From Cryobacterium flavum (GTDB lineage Bacteria; Actinomycetota; Actinomycetes; Actinomycetales; Microbacteriaceae): a stretch of DNA of 64,000 nt. Location of the stretch: NCBI RefSeq assembly GCF_900103805.1, contig NZ_FNIB01000002.1, positions 310,001 through 374,000 of the forward strand. Direction: 5' to 3'. Each line of letters opens with the position of its first letter. The first letter of the stretch is position 1. The notes beneath the pieces are model-generated. The model saw only the letters and a list, made by a program, of their open reading frames with translations. It was not told the origin of the DNA and did no database searches. Positions 35,032 to 45,729 of this stretch are shown piece after piece. A program made the position numbers and the translations under genes.

Positions 35032-36150
35032 CTAGTTCACTCGGTACGGCGCGACAACCACTTCAACCCGTTGAAATTCTTTGAGATCGGAGTAGCCGGT
35101 GGTCGCCATCGACCGACGCAGCGCGCCGATGAGGTTGGCGGTGCCGTCGGCCACCGGTGCCGGGCCGTAGAGGATCTCCTCGAGCGGGGCCACTGTGCCC
35201 ACCTGCACGCGCTTGCCGCGCGGCAGTTGCGGGTGGTGAGCCTCGGCGCCCCAGTGGAATCCGCCGCCGGGAGCATCCGTTGCCCGGGCCAGTGCGGTGC
35301 CGAGCATGACAGCGTCGGCGCCACAGGCGACGGCCTTGACGATGTCGCCCGAGGTCCCGAGGCCGCCGTCGGCGATGACGTGCACGTAGCGCCCGCCGGA
35401 CTCGTCCATGTAGTCGCGACGCGCGCCGGCGACATCCGCTACCGCGGTCGCCATCGGGGCGTGGATACCGAGGGTCGTGCGGGTGGTCGACGCGGCTCCC
35501 CCACCGAAACCGACCAGAACACCCGCGGCGCCGGTGCGCATGAGGTGCAGGGCAGCCGTGTAGGTGGCCGCGCCGCCGACGATGACGGGAACGTCGAGTT
35601 CGTAGATGAACTTCTTGAGGTTGAGCGGTTCCTGGTTCTGCGACACGTGCTCGGCCGACACTGTCGTGCCGCGAATCACGAACAGGTCAACACCGGCGGC
35701 GACGACGGTTTCGTAGAGTTCCTGGGTGCGCTGGGGCGAAAGGGCACCGGCCACGGTGACGCCGCCCGTCCGAATCTCAGCGAGACGTGCGGTGACGAGC
35801 TCGGGCTGGATCGGAGCGGAGTACATCTCCTGCATGCGCGCGGTCGCCTTATCGGCGGGCAGGCTGCGAATTTCGGCGAGTAGCGGCTCCGGGTTTTCGT
35901 GCCGGGTCCACAGGCCTTCGAGGTCGAGCACGCCGACGCCGCCGAGCTGGCCCATCATGATGGCTGTGGTCGGCGAGACGACGGAGTCCATCGGGGCGGC
36001 GAGCACGGGAATGGCGAACTGGTAGGCGTCGATGGTCCAGCCGACCGACACGTCCTCCGGGTCGCGGGTGCGCCGGCTCGGCACCACCGCGATGTCGTCG
36101 AAGGCATATACGCGGCGAGCGCGCTTGGAACGGCCAATCTCGATTTCCAT
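35032..36150 (-). CDS. guaB3: GuaB3 family IMP dehydrogenase-related protein
   Basis: 372-residue IMPDH/GMPR TIM-barrel protein without CBS domains. The loop that carries the catalytic Cys in IMPDH (GPGSICTTR) reads GFGGGAASTTRTTLG here, so the Cys is missing and true IMPDH activity is unlikely. It lies 58 bases downstream of guaB, the same pairing as guaB2-guaB3 in mycobacteria. The role is unresolved. The ATG is preceded by TAAACT at six bases, suggesting its own leaderless transcript. Confidence 0.9.
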   Translation of the reverse strand: MEIEIGRSKRARRVYAFDDIAVVPSRRTRDPEDVSVGWTIDAYQFAIPVLAAPMDSVVSPTTAIMMGQLGGVGVLDLEGLWTRHENPEPLLAEIRSLPADKATARMQEMYSAPIQPELVTARLAEIRTGGVTVAGALSPQRTQELYETVVAAGVDLFVIRGTTVSAEHVSQNQEPLNLKKFIYELDVPVIVGGAATYTAALHLMRTGAAGVLVGFGGGAASTTRTTLGIHAPMATAVADVAGARRDYMDESGGRYVHVIADGGLGTSGDIVKAVACGADAVMLGTALARATDAPGGGFHWGAEAHHPQLPRGKRVQVGTVAPLEEILYGPAPVADGTANLIGALRRSMATTGYSDLKEFQRVEVVVAPYRVN

Positions 36151-36156
36151 GGTTCC

Positions 36157-36162
36157 AGTTTA
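36157..36162 (-). promoter_or_regulatory. predicted -10 box, leaderless guaB3
   Basis: Minus-strand TAAACT, six bases (GGAACC), then the guaB3 ATG at 36150. Confidence 0.5.
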
Positions 36163-36208
36163 GAGGGAACCCCCGACATCCTCTTTTCAAGCGGATGCCG
36201 GACCCTCC

Positions 36209-37773
<1,565 letters not shown>

Positions 37774-37947
37774 TCCTCCAATGTTAAGCGTGTTTGGGTT
37801 CATCACATTCCGCACACCATTGTCAACACGGTGCGGTGTTTCGAAACTTATAGGACATAATCGGCAAATACTCTCAACAGAGAAGTTGGCAGTAGTCACC
37901 CGGCGCCCGCCCGGTTACCCGTCGGTCGGCACCAACATGGAGGTCCC

Positions 37948-39252
37948 GTGCACCCCACACATACGGCTCAGAGATACATACCCAGGATGCTCGCCATCCT
38001 GTTTGTGACGCTGCTAGCAGCCTTCACCATGGCCACATTCTCGGCAGGCAGCGCGCAGGCCGATGCGGTCGGTACGGAATACAACTTCACTATCTCCGGC
38101 AACGTGCAGTTCAACGGCAAGGCCCTCGACAAGGTGGCCATCGCCGTTGACGGCAACGGCTACCAGGCCAATACCGTGACGGACGCCGAGGGTAAGTGGG
38201 CCATCGGAGTTCCCGAAAAGGGAACCTACAAGGTAACTCTCGATGAGGGAACCCTGCCCAAGGGCGTTATCGTCGCCAAGGGTGGCAATGTCATCGACGC
38301 GGAGTTCGGACTCACCGACCGCCGCTCGGTGAACTTTTTCCTCGGTGAGGGCACCCGCAACACTGTCAGCTTCTTCGACCAGTTCGTCAACCGGTTTGTC
38401 AACGGCCTCAACTTTGGCCTACTGCTGGCCCTCGCGGCGATCGGAGTGTCGCTGATCTTCGGAACCACCGGGCTGAGCAACTTCGCCCACGCGGAGATGA
38501 TCACGTTTGGCGCGTTGATGACCTTGGTCTTCTCGGTGCAGTTGGGCCTGCCGATCTGGCTCGCCATTCTGATTGCCATTCTGCTCAGCGGCGCTCTCGG
38601 GTTCGGCCTCGATGCGGTGATCTGGAAACCGTTGCGCCGCAAGGGCGTGGCGGTAATTCCGCTCATGATCGTGAGCATCGGGCTCTCCCTCGCACTGCGC
38701 TATCTCTACCAGTACTTCTTCGGCGGCAGCACCAGCCAGCTGCCGGGTGCCGGCATGGCCGACCTCAAGTTCGGCGCGATCTCACTCTCCCCGATCGACC
38801 TCGCCAGCATGAGTATCAGCATCGTCGTACTGCTGGCCGTGGCCTACTTTCTGCTGCGAACCCGCATCGGCAAGGCCACCCGCGCCGTCTCCGACAACCC
38901 CAGCTTGGCGTCGGCGAGCGGCATCGACGTCGACCATGTCATCCGCATCGTCTGGGTGGTCGGGGCCGCACTCGCCGGACTCAGCGGCGTTCTCTGGGCT
39001 TACTTCCGCCCCGGAGTCAGCTGGGACATGGGCTTCCAGATGCTGTTGCTAGTCTTTGCCGCTGTGACCCTCGGCGGTCTCGGCACGGCGTTCGGAGCCC
39101 TCGTCGGCTCCCTCATCGTCGGCCTCTTCGTTGAACTGTCAACGCTGTGGCTCCCGTCCGACCTGAAAGTGGTCGGCGCCCTTGTTGTTTTGATCTTGGT
39201 GCTGCTGTTTCGACCGCAAGGCATTTTGGGTCGCAAAGAGAGAATTGGTTAG
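37948..39252 (+). CDS. livH: branched-chain amino acid ABC permease LivH with N-terminal Ig-like domain
   Basis: 434-residue permease. Residues 1-39 are a secretion signal or first helix (MLAILFVTLLAAFTMATFSAGSAQA). Residues 45-125 form a beta-rich carboxypeptidase-regulatory/Ig-like domain (NVQFNGKALDKVAIAVDGNG, TVTDAEGKWAIGVP). From about 145 comes a normal LivH membrane domain (FVNGLNFGLLLALAAIGVSLIFGTTGLSNFAHAE) ending FRPQGILGRKERIG. GTG 37948 has GGAGG upstream. The extra exported domain is not part of typical LivH and may capture the binding protein. First gene of livHMGF. Confidence 0.92.
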   Translation: MHPTHTAQRYIPRMLAILFVTLLAAFTMATFSAGSAQADAVGTEYNFTISGNVQFNGKALDKVAIAVDGNGYQANTVTDAEGKWAIGVPEKGTYKVTLDEGTLPKGVIVAKGGNVIDAEFGLTDRRSVNFFLGEGTRNTVSFFDQFVNRFVNGLNFGLLLALAAIGVSLIFGTTGLSNFAHAEMITFGALMTLVFSVQLGLPIWLAILIAILLSGALGFGLDAVIWKPLRRKGVAVIPLMIVSIGLSLALRYLYQYFFGGSTSQLPGAGMADLKFGAISLSPIDLASMSISIVVLLAVAYFLLRTRIGKATRAVSDNPSLASASGIDVDHVIRIVWVVGAALAGLSGVLWAYFRPGVSWDMGFQMLLLVFAAVTLGGLGTAFGALVGSLIVGLFVELSTLWLPSDLKVVGALVVLILVLLFRPQGILGRKERIG

Positions 39253-39261
39253 GGGTTCACG

Positions 39262-40242
39262 ATGGACTGGGGAGCAATCTTCAATAACGCCGCCGTCGAG
39301 CTGATCAGCCCGACCACGGCCGCCTACGCACTCGCCGCCCTCGGGCTCGCCGTGCACTTCGGCTACACCGGCCTGCTGAACTTCGGACAGGCCGGGTTCA
39401 TGGCCCTCGGAGCCTACGGCTACGCCATCTCCATTTTGACCTTCGGGTTTCCCGTCTGGGGAGCCTTTCTGGTCGGCGTGGGGGCATCCGTGCTGTTTGC
39501 CTTGATTTTGGGTATTCCCACGCTTCGGCTGCGCGCCGACTACCTCGCCATCGTCACGATCGCTGCCGCCGAGATTGTGCGGCTGTTGTTCACGACGAAC
39601 ACTTTCGCCTCCGTCACCGGATCGGCCAACGGCCTGAGTGGGTACAAGAACGAGTTCGCGGCGCTCAACCCGCTAGCTGATGGCAGCTATGGGTCCGGGC
39701 CGTTCGAGAACAACGCCTACGACACCTGGCTGCGCATCGTGGCCTGGTCGATCGTGATTATCGCGGCCCTGCTGGTCTGGCAGATCATGCGCAGCCCCTG
39801 GGGCCGCGTCATCAAGGGCATTCGCGAAGACGAAGACGCCGTGCGTGCCCTCGGCAAGAACGTCTATGCCTACAAAATGCAGTCGCTCATTCTCGGTGGT
39901 GTGTTCGGTACCATCGCGGGAATGATCTTCGCGCTGCCGCGAGCGGTCGTACCGTCGAATTATCAGACGACTCTGACGTTCTTCATCTACGCGATTCTGC
40001 TGCTCGGCGGGGCCGCCACGGTGCTCGGCCCGATCATCGGTTCAATGATCTTCTGGGTGCTGCTGTCGTTCTTCTCGGGTTTCATGGCTCGGGCCGTCGA
40101 AGCAGGCTGGTTGCCGTTCATGACGTCCATTCAGGCCGGCCAGCTGCGCTTCGTACTGGTGGGAGTGGCGATCATGTTAATAGTCATCTTCAGACCGCAA
40201 GGTATCTTCGGCAATAAGAAGGAGTTGGCTTTTGTCCGATAA
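39262..40242 (+). CDS. livM: branched-chain amino acid ABC permease LivM
   Basis: 326-residue second permease of the importer. Helices start at VHFGYTGLLNFGQAGFMALGAYGYA (about residue 31), with PTLRLRADYLAIVTIAAAEI near 87 and the EAA-like ATPase contact loop GRVIKGIREDEDAVRALGKN near 182. It ends FRPQGIFGNKKE like its partner LivH. It lies nine bases after livH and overlaps livG. Confidence 0.95.
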   Translation: MDWGAIFNNAAVELISPTTAAYALAALGLAVHFGYTGLLNFGQAGFMALGAYGYAISILTFGFPVWGAFLVGVGASVLFALILGIPTLRLRADYLAIVTIAAAEIVRLLFTTNTFASVTGSANGLSGYKNEFAALNPLADGSYGSGPFENNAYDTWLRIVAWSIVIIAALLVWQIMRSPWGRVIKGIREDEDAVRALGKNVYAYKMQSLILGGVFGTIAGMIFALPRAVVPSNYQTTLTFFIYAILLLGGAATVLGPIIGSMIFWVLLSFFSGFMARAVEAGWLPFMTSIQAGQLRFVLVGVAIMLIVIFRPQGIFGNKKELAFVR

Positions 40243-41182
40243 CGCTGTTCCGGCCGCTCCCCTCGAGCCGCCCGTTCCCATCACAAAGCCGGTCAAAGCG
40301 ACCGGCCTGCACATCGGAGAACCCGCACCCGGTTGTGCGAAGGTCGACCCGATTCTGGTCGTCGACAACGTGCGGCGCACCTTCGGGGGGCTCACCGCGG
40401 TCGACGTCGATCACGTCGAGGTTCCGCGCGGCGCGATCACAGCACTGATCGGCCCGAACGGCGCCGGTAAGACGACCCTGTTCAACCTGTTGACCGGTTT
40501 CGACAAGCCCGACGACGGAAAGTGGACCTTCAACGGTCGCTCCCTCGCTGGTGTTCCGGCGTACCGAGTGGCCCGCATGGGCCAGATTCGCACCTTCCAG
40601 TTGACCAAGGCGCTCGGTCTGCTCACCGTTATGGACAATATGCTGCTCGGTGCCAAGGGCCAGACCGGCGAGAACATGTTCCGCGCATTGATGCCGTTTC
40701 TCTGGCGCAATGAAGAGGAGCAGAACCGCGCCAAAGCACTCGATCTGCTCACCCGGTTCAAGCTTGATACCAAGAAAGACGACTACGCGGCGAGCCTCTC
40801 CGGCGGGCAGCGCAAGCTGCTCGAAATGGCCAGAGCGCTCATGAGCGATCCGACCCTGGTAATGCTCGACGAACCCATGGCCGGGGTCAACCCGGCACTG
40901 ACCCAGTCGCTGCTCGACCACATTCTCAACCTCAAGGCGCAGGGCATGTCCGTTCTCTTTGTGGAGCACGACATGCACATGGTGCGCCACATCGCCGACT
41001 GGGTGATCGTAATGGCCGAGGGCAAGGTGGTCGCCGAGGGCGACCCGCACGAGGTCATGAAGAACCCGGCTGTGATCGACGCATATCTCGGTCAGCACCA
41101 TGACGAAGACATTGGGGAAGACCCCGATGCCGAGATCGTGCACGTTTCAGCCGTTAAGGAGTTGCTCGATGACGAACGCTAA
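40232..41182 (+). CDS. livG: branched-chain amino acid ABC ATPase LivG
   Basis: 316-residue ATP-binding subunit. Walker A GPNGAGKTT is near residue 74, the signature LSGGQRKLLEMARALM near 188, Walker B LVMLDEPMAGVNP near 207, and the His switch FVEHDMHMVRH near 240. It starts at TTG 40232, fixed by AAGGAG seven bases upstream, and overlaps livM by 11 bases. A 35-residue hydrophilic head precedes the ATPase fold, and an acidic tail (EDIGEDPDAE) follows it. Confidence 0.94.
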   Translation: MSDNAVPAAPLEPPVPITKPVKATGLHIGEPAPGCAKVDPILVVDNVRRTFGGLTAVDVDHVEVPRGAITALIGPNGAGKTTLFNLLTGFDKPDDGKWTFNGRSLAGVPAYRVARMGQIRTFQLTKALGLLTVMDNMLLGAKGQTGENMFRALMPFLWRNEEEQNRAKALDLLTRFKLDTKKDDYAASLSGGQRKLLEMARALMSDPTLVMLDEPMAGVNPALTQSLLDHILNLKAQGMSVLFVEHDMHMVRHIADWVIVMAEGKVVAEGDPHEVMKNPAVIDAYLGQHHDEDIGEDPDAEIVHVSAVKELLDDER

Positions 41183-41936
41183 TCCGCAAATCGTGCCGGC
41201 ACCGACCGAAACCCGGGACGCCGTCGTCGAGGTCAAGAGCGTCACCGCCGGCTACGTCACCGGAGTGAATATTCTCAATGCCTGCTCCCTCACCGCTTAC
41301 GACGGCGAGCTGATCGGCATTATCGGCCCGAACGGCGCAGGCAAGTCGACGCTACTCAAAGCCATTTTCGGCTTGGTGAAAGTGCGCGACGGCGAGATCC
41401 TCCTGCGCGGCAACAACATCACCAATCTCAAGGCCAACAAGCTCGTCGCCCAGGGCGTCGGCTTCGTGCCGCAGAACAACAACGTCTTTCCGACCTTGAC
41501 CATTCGCGAGAACCTCGAGATGGGCATCTTTCAGAAGCCCAAGGGTCTGATCGAGCGGCTCGAGTTCGTCACCGAGATCTTCCCGGAGCTCAGTAAACGG
41601 ATGTCGCAGCGCGCCGGTTCGCTGTCGGGCGGCGAACGACAGATGGTCGCCATGAGCCGCGCGCTCATGATGGGTCCACACGTGCTGCTGCTCGACGAGC
41701 CGAGCGCCGGCCTCTCCCCCGTGCGCCAGGACGAAGCCTTCCTCCGCGTGAAGGAGATCAATAAGGCCGGCGTGACCACGATCATGGTGGAGCAGAACGC
41801 TCGTCGCTGCCTGCAGATCTGCGACCGCGGCTACGTGCTCGATCAGGGTCGCGATGCCTACACCGGCACCGGACGTGAGCTTTTGAACGACCCCAAGGTG
41901 ATCGGCCTGTACCTGGGTACCCTCGGGCAGGATTAG
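41169..41936 (+). CDS. livF: branched-chain amino acid ABC ATPase LivF
   Basis: 255-residue second ATPase subunit. Walker A GPNGAGKST is near residue 52, signature LSGGERQMVAMSRALM near 152, Walker B VLLLDEPSAGLSP near 172 and the His-switch position replaced by MVEQNARRCL (Gln), as is normal in LivF. ATG 41169 has AAGGAG seven bases upstream inside the end of livG (14-base overlap). Last gene of livHMGF; a hairpin follows. Confidence 0.94.
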   Translation: MTNANPQIVPAPTETRDAVVEVKSVTAGYVTGVNILNACSLTAYDGELIGIIGPNGAGKSTLLKAIFGLVKVRDGEILLRGNNITNLKANKLVAQGVGFVPQNNNVFPTLTIRENLEMGIFQKPKGLIERLEFVTEIFPELSKRMSQRAGSLSGGERQMVAMSRALMMGPHVLLLDEPSAGLSPVRQDEAFLRVKEINKAGVTTIMVEQNARRCLQICDRGYVLDQGRDAYTGTGRELLNDPKVIGLYLGTLGQD

Positions 41937-42058
41937 CGCTCTCACCCCCTGCACGAGCCTCCAGCGGCGTCCGAGATCACCTCGGGCGCCGCTTCTGTAT
42001 GTATGCCGGCGAACGGATGCCACGGCTCGCGCTTCAGGATCGGCTCACGTGTACGCAG

Positions 42059-42086
42059 AAGGGCCCCGGCCGAAGCCGGGGCCCTT
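42059..42086. terminator. hairpin between convergent livF and livK
   Basis: AAGGGCCCCGGC (42059-42070) pairs perfectly with GCCGGGGCCCTT (42075-42086) around a CGAA tetraloop. It serves both converging genes; T-runs are minimal. Confidence 0.8.
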
Positions 42087-42117
42087 CAGATCGCTCAGTA
42101 GAGCGGGAGCGGTGGAG

Positions 42118-43416
42118 CTAGTTGATGCGCTTGTACATGTTGTCGGCACCGAACTGGTAAATGCCGATGGTCGCGCCGGTCGGGTCGCCGTTCTCATCGA
42201 ACGTGATCGGACCAGAGAAGCCGTCATAGTTGACCTGCTTGCCGGCCTTCAGATCCGCAGCAGCGGACTTGAAATCGGTGGCCTTGGTGCCGTCGCCGGT
42301 GCCGCCGGAGACCTGACGCAGGTAGCTCGCGATCGAGGTACCCGAAACGTCGTTGCCCGCATAGGCGGCCAAGGCGATCAGGACGACGGCGTCATAAGAC
42401 TCGGCTGCGTAGCTGTAGTCGGTCAGCGTCGGGTCGACCGTCAGCAGGCGGTCGGTGAAGTCGCCGAGCGATGCCGTGTCGAGGCCTGGCAGCGTGCCCT
42501 TGGCGCCCTCGACGAGACCGGGAGCGAAGGTTGTGCTGTAGTCGGAAAGGTTGCCGTCAACGAAGTACAACTGCTTTCCCGGGAAACCGGTGGCCACGAG
42601 GTCCGGAACGATGACCTTGGCCTGGTCGAACGTGATCAGAGCGATCGCGTCGGGGGCCGCAGCGGTGACTTCGGCGATCTGCGCGGAGAACGACGGGTCG
42701 CCCTCGTTGAACAGTGCGGTTGCGACGACCTTGCCGCCAGACTTGGTGAACGCGTCGCCAACGTACTTGGCGAGTCCGGTCCCGTAGGCGTCGTTGAGCA
42801 CGATCAGGCCGAGGGTGGCGTTGCCGTCGTCAGCGATCTGGGTGCCGAGTACTTCACCCTGGAGCACGTCGGAGGGTGCGGTACGCCAATACAGACCCTG
42901 GTCGGCATAGGTCGTGAACGCGTCAGAGGTGTTGGCCGGGGAAAACTGCACAACGCCAGCACCGGTGATCTGGTCGATCACGGTCTTGGAGACGCCAGAT
43001 GAGGCCGCTCCGACGATGGCTGTCACGTTCTGCGAGAGCAGGTCGGTGACCGAAGTTGTCGCGGTGTCGGTCGTCGTGTCGCCAGAGTCGCGATAAATCG
43101 CTTCAACCTTGATACCGAGACCGGCCGCGTTGACGTCCTGCACGGCGAGCTTCACTCCGGCTTCTTCGGGCGGGCCGAGGAAGGCCAGTCCACCACTCTG
43201 CGGAAGAATAGTGCCGATCTTCAGGGACAGGTCGCGCGCTCCGGAAGCGACCGGCTTGAAGTCGGATGCCGCTGTGGTTGTGGCCGCGTCGGTGGGTGTG
43301 GTCGCAGCGCCATTGCTGCAGCCGGTGAGCAAAAGGGCGCTCACGCCGATGAGGGCGACACCGGTAACGAGGGTACGAACTGAGCGGGAAGCCGAGGCCT
43401 TCGCGAAAACGCTCAT
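42118..43416 (-). CDS. livK: branched-chain amino acid ABC substrate-binding lipoprotein
   Basis: 432-residue type-1 periplasmic-binding protein with a lipoprotein signal (SALLLTGC lipobox, Cys near residue 33) and a Thr/Ala-rich tether. The binding fold starts LKIGTILPQSGGLAFLGPP near 66, with AIVGAASSGVS and VVQFSPANTSDAF in the ligand cleft. It is convergent with livHMGF, so it is transcribed separately although it surely feeds that importer. ATG 43416 has AAGGAG upstream. Confidence 0.93.
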   Translation of the reverse strand: MSVFAKASASRSVRTLVTGVALIGVSALLLTGCSNGAATTPTDAATTTAASDFKPVASGARDLSLKIGTILPQSGGLAFLGPPEEAGVKLAVQDVNAAGLGIKVEAIYRDSGDTTTDTATTSVTDLLSQNVTAIVGAASSGVSKTVIDQITGAGVVQFSPANTSDAFTTYADQGLYWRTAPSDVLQGEVLGTQIADDGNATLGLIVLNDAYGTGLAKYVGDAFTKSGGKVVATALFNEGDPSFSAQIAEVTAAAPDAIALITFDQAKVIVPDLVATGFPGKQLYFVDGNLSDYSTTFAPGLVEGAKGTLPGLDTASLGDFTDRLLTVDPTLTDYSYAAESYDAVVLIALAAYAGNDVSGTSIASYLRQVSGGTGDGTKATDFKSAAADLKAGKQVNYDGFSGPITFDENGDPTGATIGIYQFGADNMYKRIN

Positions 43417-43543
43417 GTTGCTCCTTGATTTATAAAGAGGGGTAAGACTGGTCAGCCGGTTGACTGCCGTGGTGTCAGAGTAGGCAATCAAGGGCCCAGA
43501 AACATACCCCCTGATGAGAGAACTTTGTAATGCGACCAAATCG

Positions 43544-44251
43544 TTACGAACGACGGCCGGTAATCCCCTGATAATCAATGATCTGTTTCTCCGTCATGGC
43601 GAAGACGCACTCTGCCCAGGAAGCGCACACGGCGCTTCCTGAAATCACCTTGGGCCAGCCAGCCTCAAGCGAGGAACCGCCGTCGTCGCCGGTGATGACG
43701 GCGGCCAGGGCGGCCGTCATCACTCCGTCGTAGGCCTCTGCACCGCCAGCGGTGGCCGTCAGCGTCGGATCGGCGGTCTTGAGTCGCGCGGTGAACTCGT
43801 CCGTGGCGGCGAGCGGAGTTCCACCATTGGCAAAGTCGATCAGGGCAACGATGGCCGCGCTGCCAATCAGTCCTTCAGCATCCGCTGGCAATGCCGTCGT
43901 CGCGTCCCACAGCACCAGATCGACGCCGCGCGTCGCGAGGTCGGCGTAGGCGGCGGCGAGGTCGCCGGCCACGTTGCGGTGGATGAGTTGCACGGGCTGG
44001 GTGGGCGTTGTCTGGTCGGCGAGAATGTCACGCACGGCGAGTTCGGTGCCGGCTACCTGAGCGGCACCGCTCGCGGCATTATCGCCGGTCATGGGAAACA
44101 GCGTGCCGATGAGAAGCGTGCCGTCGCCGGTGGGCGCCGTGCTGGCGACGAGTGTTGGGGTCATGCTCGGCTTGGCGGCCGACGCACCGGTGCAGCCGGT
44201 CAGAGCCAGGGCAAGCAGCAAGACGGCGGCGATCATGGGGCGAACGGGCAT
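43544..44251 (-). CDS. shortened LivK-like lipoprotein
   Basis: 235-residue lipoprotein (lipobox LALTGC, Cys near residue 20). Its start, LIGTLFPMTGDNAASGAAQVAG, aligns with the start of the LivK binding fold. Its end, DEFTARLKTADPTLTATAGG, EAYDGVMTAALAAV and YQGITG, aligns with the LivK C-terminal lobe (DFTDRLLTVDPTLTDYSYAA, YDGFSG). About 150 central residues of LivK have no counterpart, so a normal two-lobe cleft is unlikely. It is immediately upstream of livK on the same strand and looks like a shrunken duplicate with a good ribosome site (AGAGGA). Function is doubtful. Confidence 0.7.
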   Translation of the reverse strand: MPVRPMIAAVLLLALALTGCTGASAAKPSMTPTLVASTAPTGDGTLLIGTLFPMTGDNAASGAAQVAGTELAVRDILADQTTPTQPVQLIHRNVAGDLAAAYADLATRGVDLVLWDATTALPADAEGLIGSAAIVALIDFANGGTPLAATDEFTARLKTADPTLTATAGGAEAYDGVMTAALAAVITGDDGGSSLEAGWPKVISGSAVCASWAECVFAMTEKQIIDYQGITGRRS

Positions 44252-44359
44252 GTGGATCCTCTGGTGCTGGGCTGAGCTGGTGCTGTTTGGTCTGGGCTGG
44301 CGCGTGCTGTTGGTTCAGCGTATCGGCTGGCCGGTCCGAGCCGGGCCGGGCCGGGCCAG

Positions 44360-45310
44360 CTAGGCGGGTTCGAGGGTACTGCGGCGGGGAGTGCGGCCGG
44401 AGGCCACCATGTCGACCGTCAAAATGATCAGGGCAACCCAGACCAGCCCGAAACCGAGCCAGCGTTCGAGGGGCATCGCCTCGTTCAGGATGAACACGCC
44501 CACCAGAAACTGCAGCACCGGGGCCACGAACTGAATGAGCCCGAGCACGGTCAACGGCAGGCGCCGCGCGGCGGCAGCGAACAGCAGCAGTGGTACCGCG
44601 GTGATGATGCCGGCCGCGAGCAGGCCAGCTGTATGCCAGGGCGACACCGTGCCGAAGGTGAGCCCGGAAATGCCGGAGACCACGACCAGTTGGATGACGG
44701 CGACCGGTGCGAGCCAGGCGGTCTCCAAGGTGAGGCCGGTGACGGCATCGACGCTCGGGCCCACGCGCTTCTTGATCAGACCGTAGAGTCCGAAGGAGAA
44801 AGCGAGGATGAGCGAGATCCACGGCAGTGAGCCGTACCCGACGGCGAGCACGACCACGGCGAGAAAGCTGATGGTGATGGCCACCCACTGCAAGCGGCGC
44901 AGGTGTTCCCGCAGCACGAAGACGCCGAGCAGCACGGTGACGATCGGGTTGATGAAGTAGCCGAGGGCCGCTTCGACCACGTGACCGGTGGTCGCGGCAA
45001 TCACGTAGGTCTGCCAGTTGATGAAGATGAAGACCCCGGCCAGGCCCATGGTCAATACCAGGCGCCGCTGCCTGAGGGCCCGCCCGAGAACCGTCCAGGT
45101 GCGGGTCACCGTGATGATCAGTACGCAGAAGACCAGGGAGAACAGCACCCGCCAGGCCACGATCTCAAAGGCACCCGACGGTGCGAGCAGCAGAAAGTAG
45201 AGCGGCAGCACACCCCAGAGGGCGTAGGAGAGGCCGCCGAAGATGAGTCCGGAGCGATGCGTGCCGGCGGCGGTACCGGTCGTCGCGACTGGGCTTACGG
45301 CATCCGACAT
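44360..45310 (-). CDS. rarD: EamA family transporter RarD
   Basis: 316-residue ten-helix DMT permease of the RarD type. GLIFGGLSYALWGVLPLYFLLL near residue 21, INWQTYVIAATTGHVVEAALGYFINPIV near 97 and LQFVAPVLQFLVGVFILNEAMP near 262 are characteristic of RarD. The substrate is not known. ATG 45310 has AAGGA. It is downstream of a strong terminator that separates it from groES. Confidence 0.92.
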   Translation of the reverse strand: MSDAVSPVATTGTAAGTHRSGLIFGGLSYALWGVLPLYFLLLAPSGAFEIVAWRVLFSLVFCVLIITVTRTWTVLGRALRQRRLVLTMGLAGVFIFINWQTYVIAATTGHVVEAALGYFINPIVTVLLGVFVLREHLRRLQWVAITISFLAVVVLAVGYGSLPWISLILAFSFGLYGLIKKRVGPSVDAVTGLTLETAWLAPVAVIQLVVVSGISGLTFGTVSPWHTAGLLAAGIITAVPLLLFAAAARRLPLTVLGLIQFVAPVLQFLVGVFILNEAMPLERWLGFGLVWVALIILTVDMVASGRTPRRSTLEPA

Positions 45311-45345
45311 GAGGGTCCTTGACTCGGCAGAGGTGAAGAAAGCAG

Positions 45346-45380
45346 AAAACTCCCGGATAGCGGGGCTATCCGGGAGTTTT
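45346..45380. terminator. bidirectional terminator after groES
   Basis: AAAACTCCCGGATAGC (45346-45361) pairs perfectly with GCTATCCGGGAGTTTT (45365-45380) around a GGG loop. It is near-ideal in both directions and lies 28 bases past the groES stop. Confidence 0.9.
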
Positions 45381-45407
45381 CAGTCTAGAACGACCGACTG
45401 CTTGGTG

Positions 45408-45704
45408 TTAGCGTACGACCACGGCGAGCACGTCGCGAGCGGAGAGAACCAGAAGGTCATCGCCACCGAACTTGACCTCGGTTCCGCCGTACTTGGAGTA
45501 AATCACCTTGTCGCCGACGGCGATGTCGAGGGGGATGCGGTTGCCGTTGTCGTCAATGCGGCCGGGGCCGACTGCAACAACTTCGCCCTCCTGGGGCTTT
45601 TCCTTCGCGGTGTCAGGAATGACCAGACCTGATGCGGTGGTCTGCTCGGCATCGACCTGCTTGATGACGATGCGATCCTCGAGCGGCTTGATGGAGACCG
45701 ACAC
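45408..45704 (-). CDS. groES: co-chaperonin GroES
   Basis: 98-residue Gro[22 protein letters not shown] at the start, mobile loop [19 protein letters not shown] (about 21-39), [40 protein letters not shown] at the end. Start is GTG 45704 with AGAGG upstream. It forms the lid of the GroEL folding chamber; no groEL follows, as is common in actinobacteria. Two HrcA-type inverted repeats lie upstream. Confidence 0.96.
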   Translation of the reverse strand: MSVSIKPLEDRIVIKQVDAEQTTASGLVIPDTAKEKPQEGEVVAVGPGRIDDNGNRIPLDIAVGDKVIYSKYGGTEVKFGGDDLLVLSARDVLAVVVR

Positions 45705-45729
45705 GGTTGACCTCTTTCTAAGATTTGGG

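Noticed and set aside
40190..41143. 317-codon minus-strand frame opposite livG
   Set aside because: Antisense to an intact ABC ATPase with all motifs; no independent evidence.
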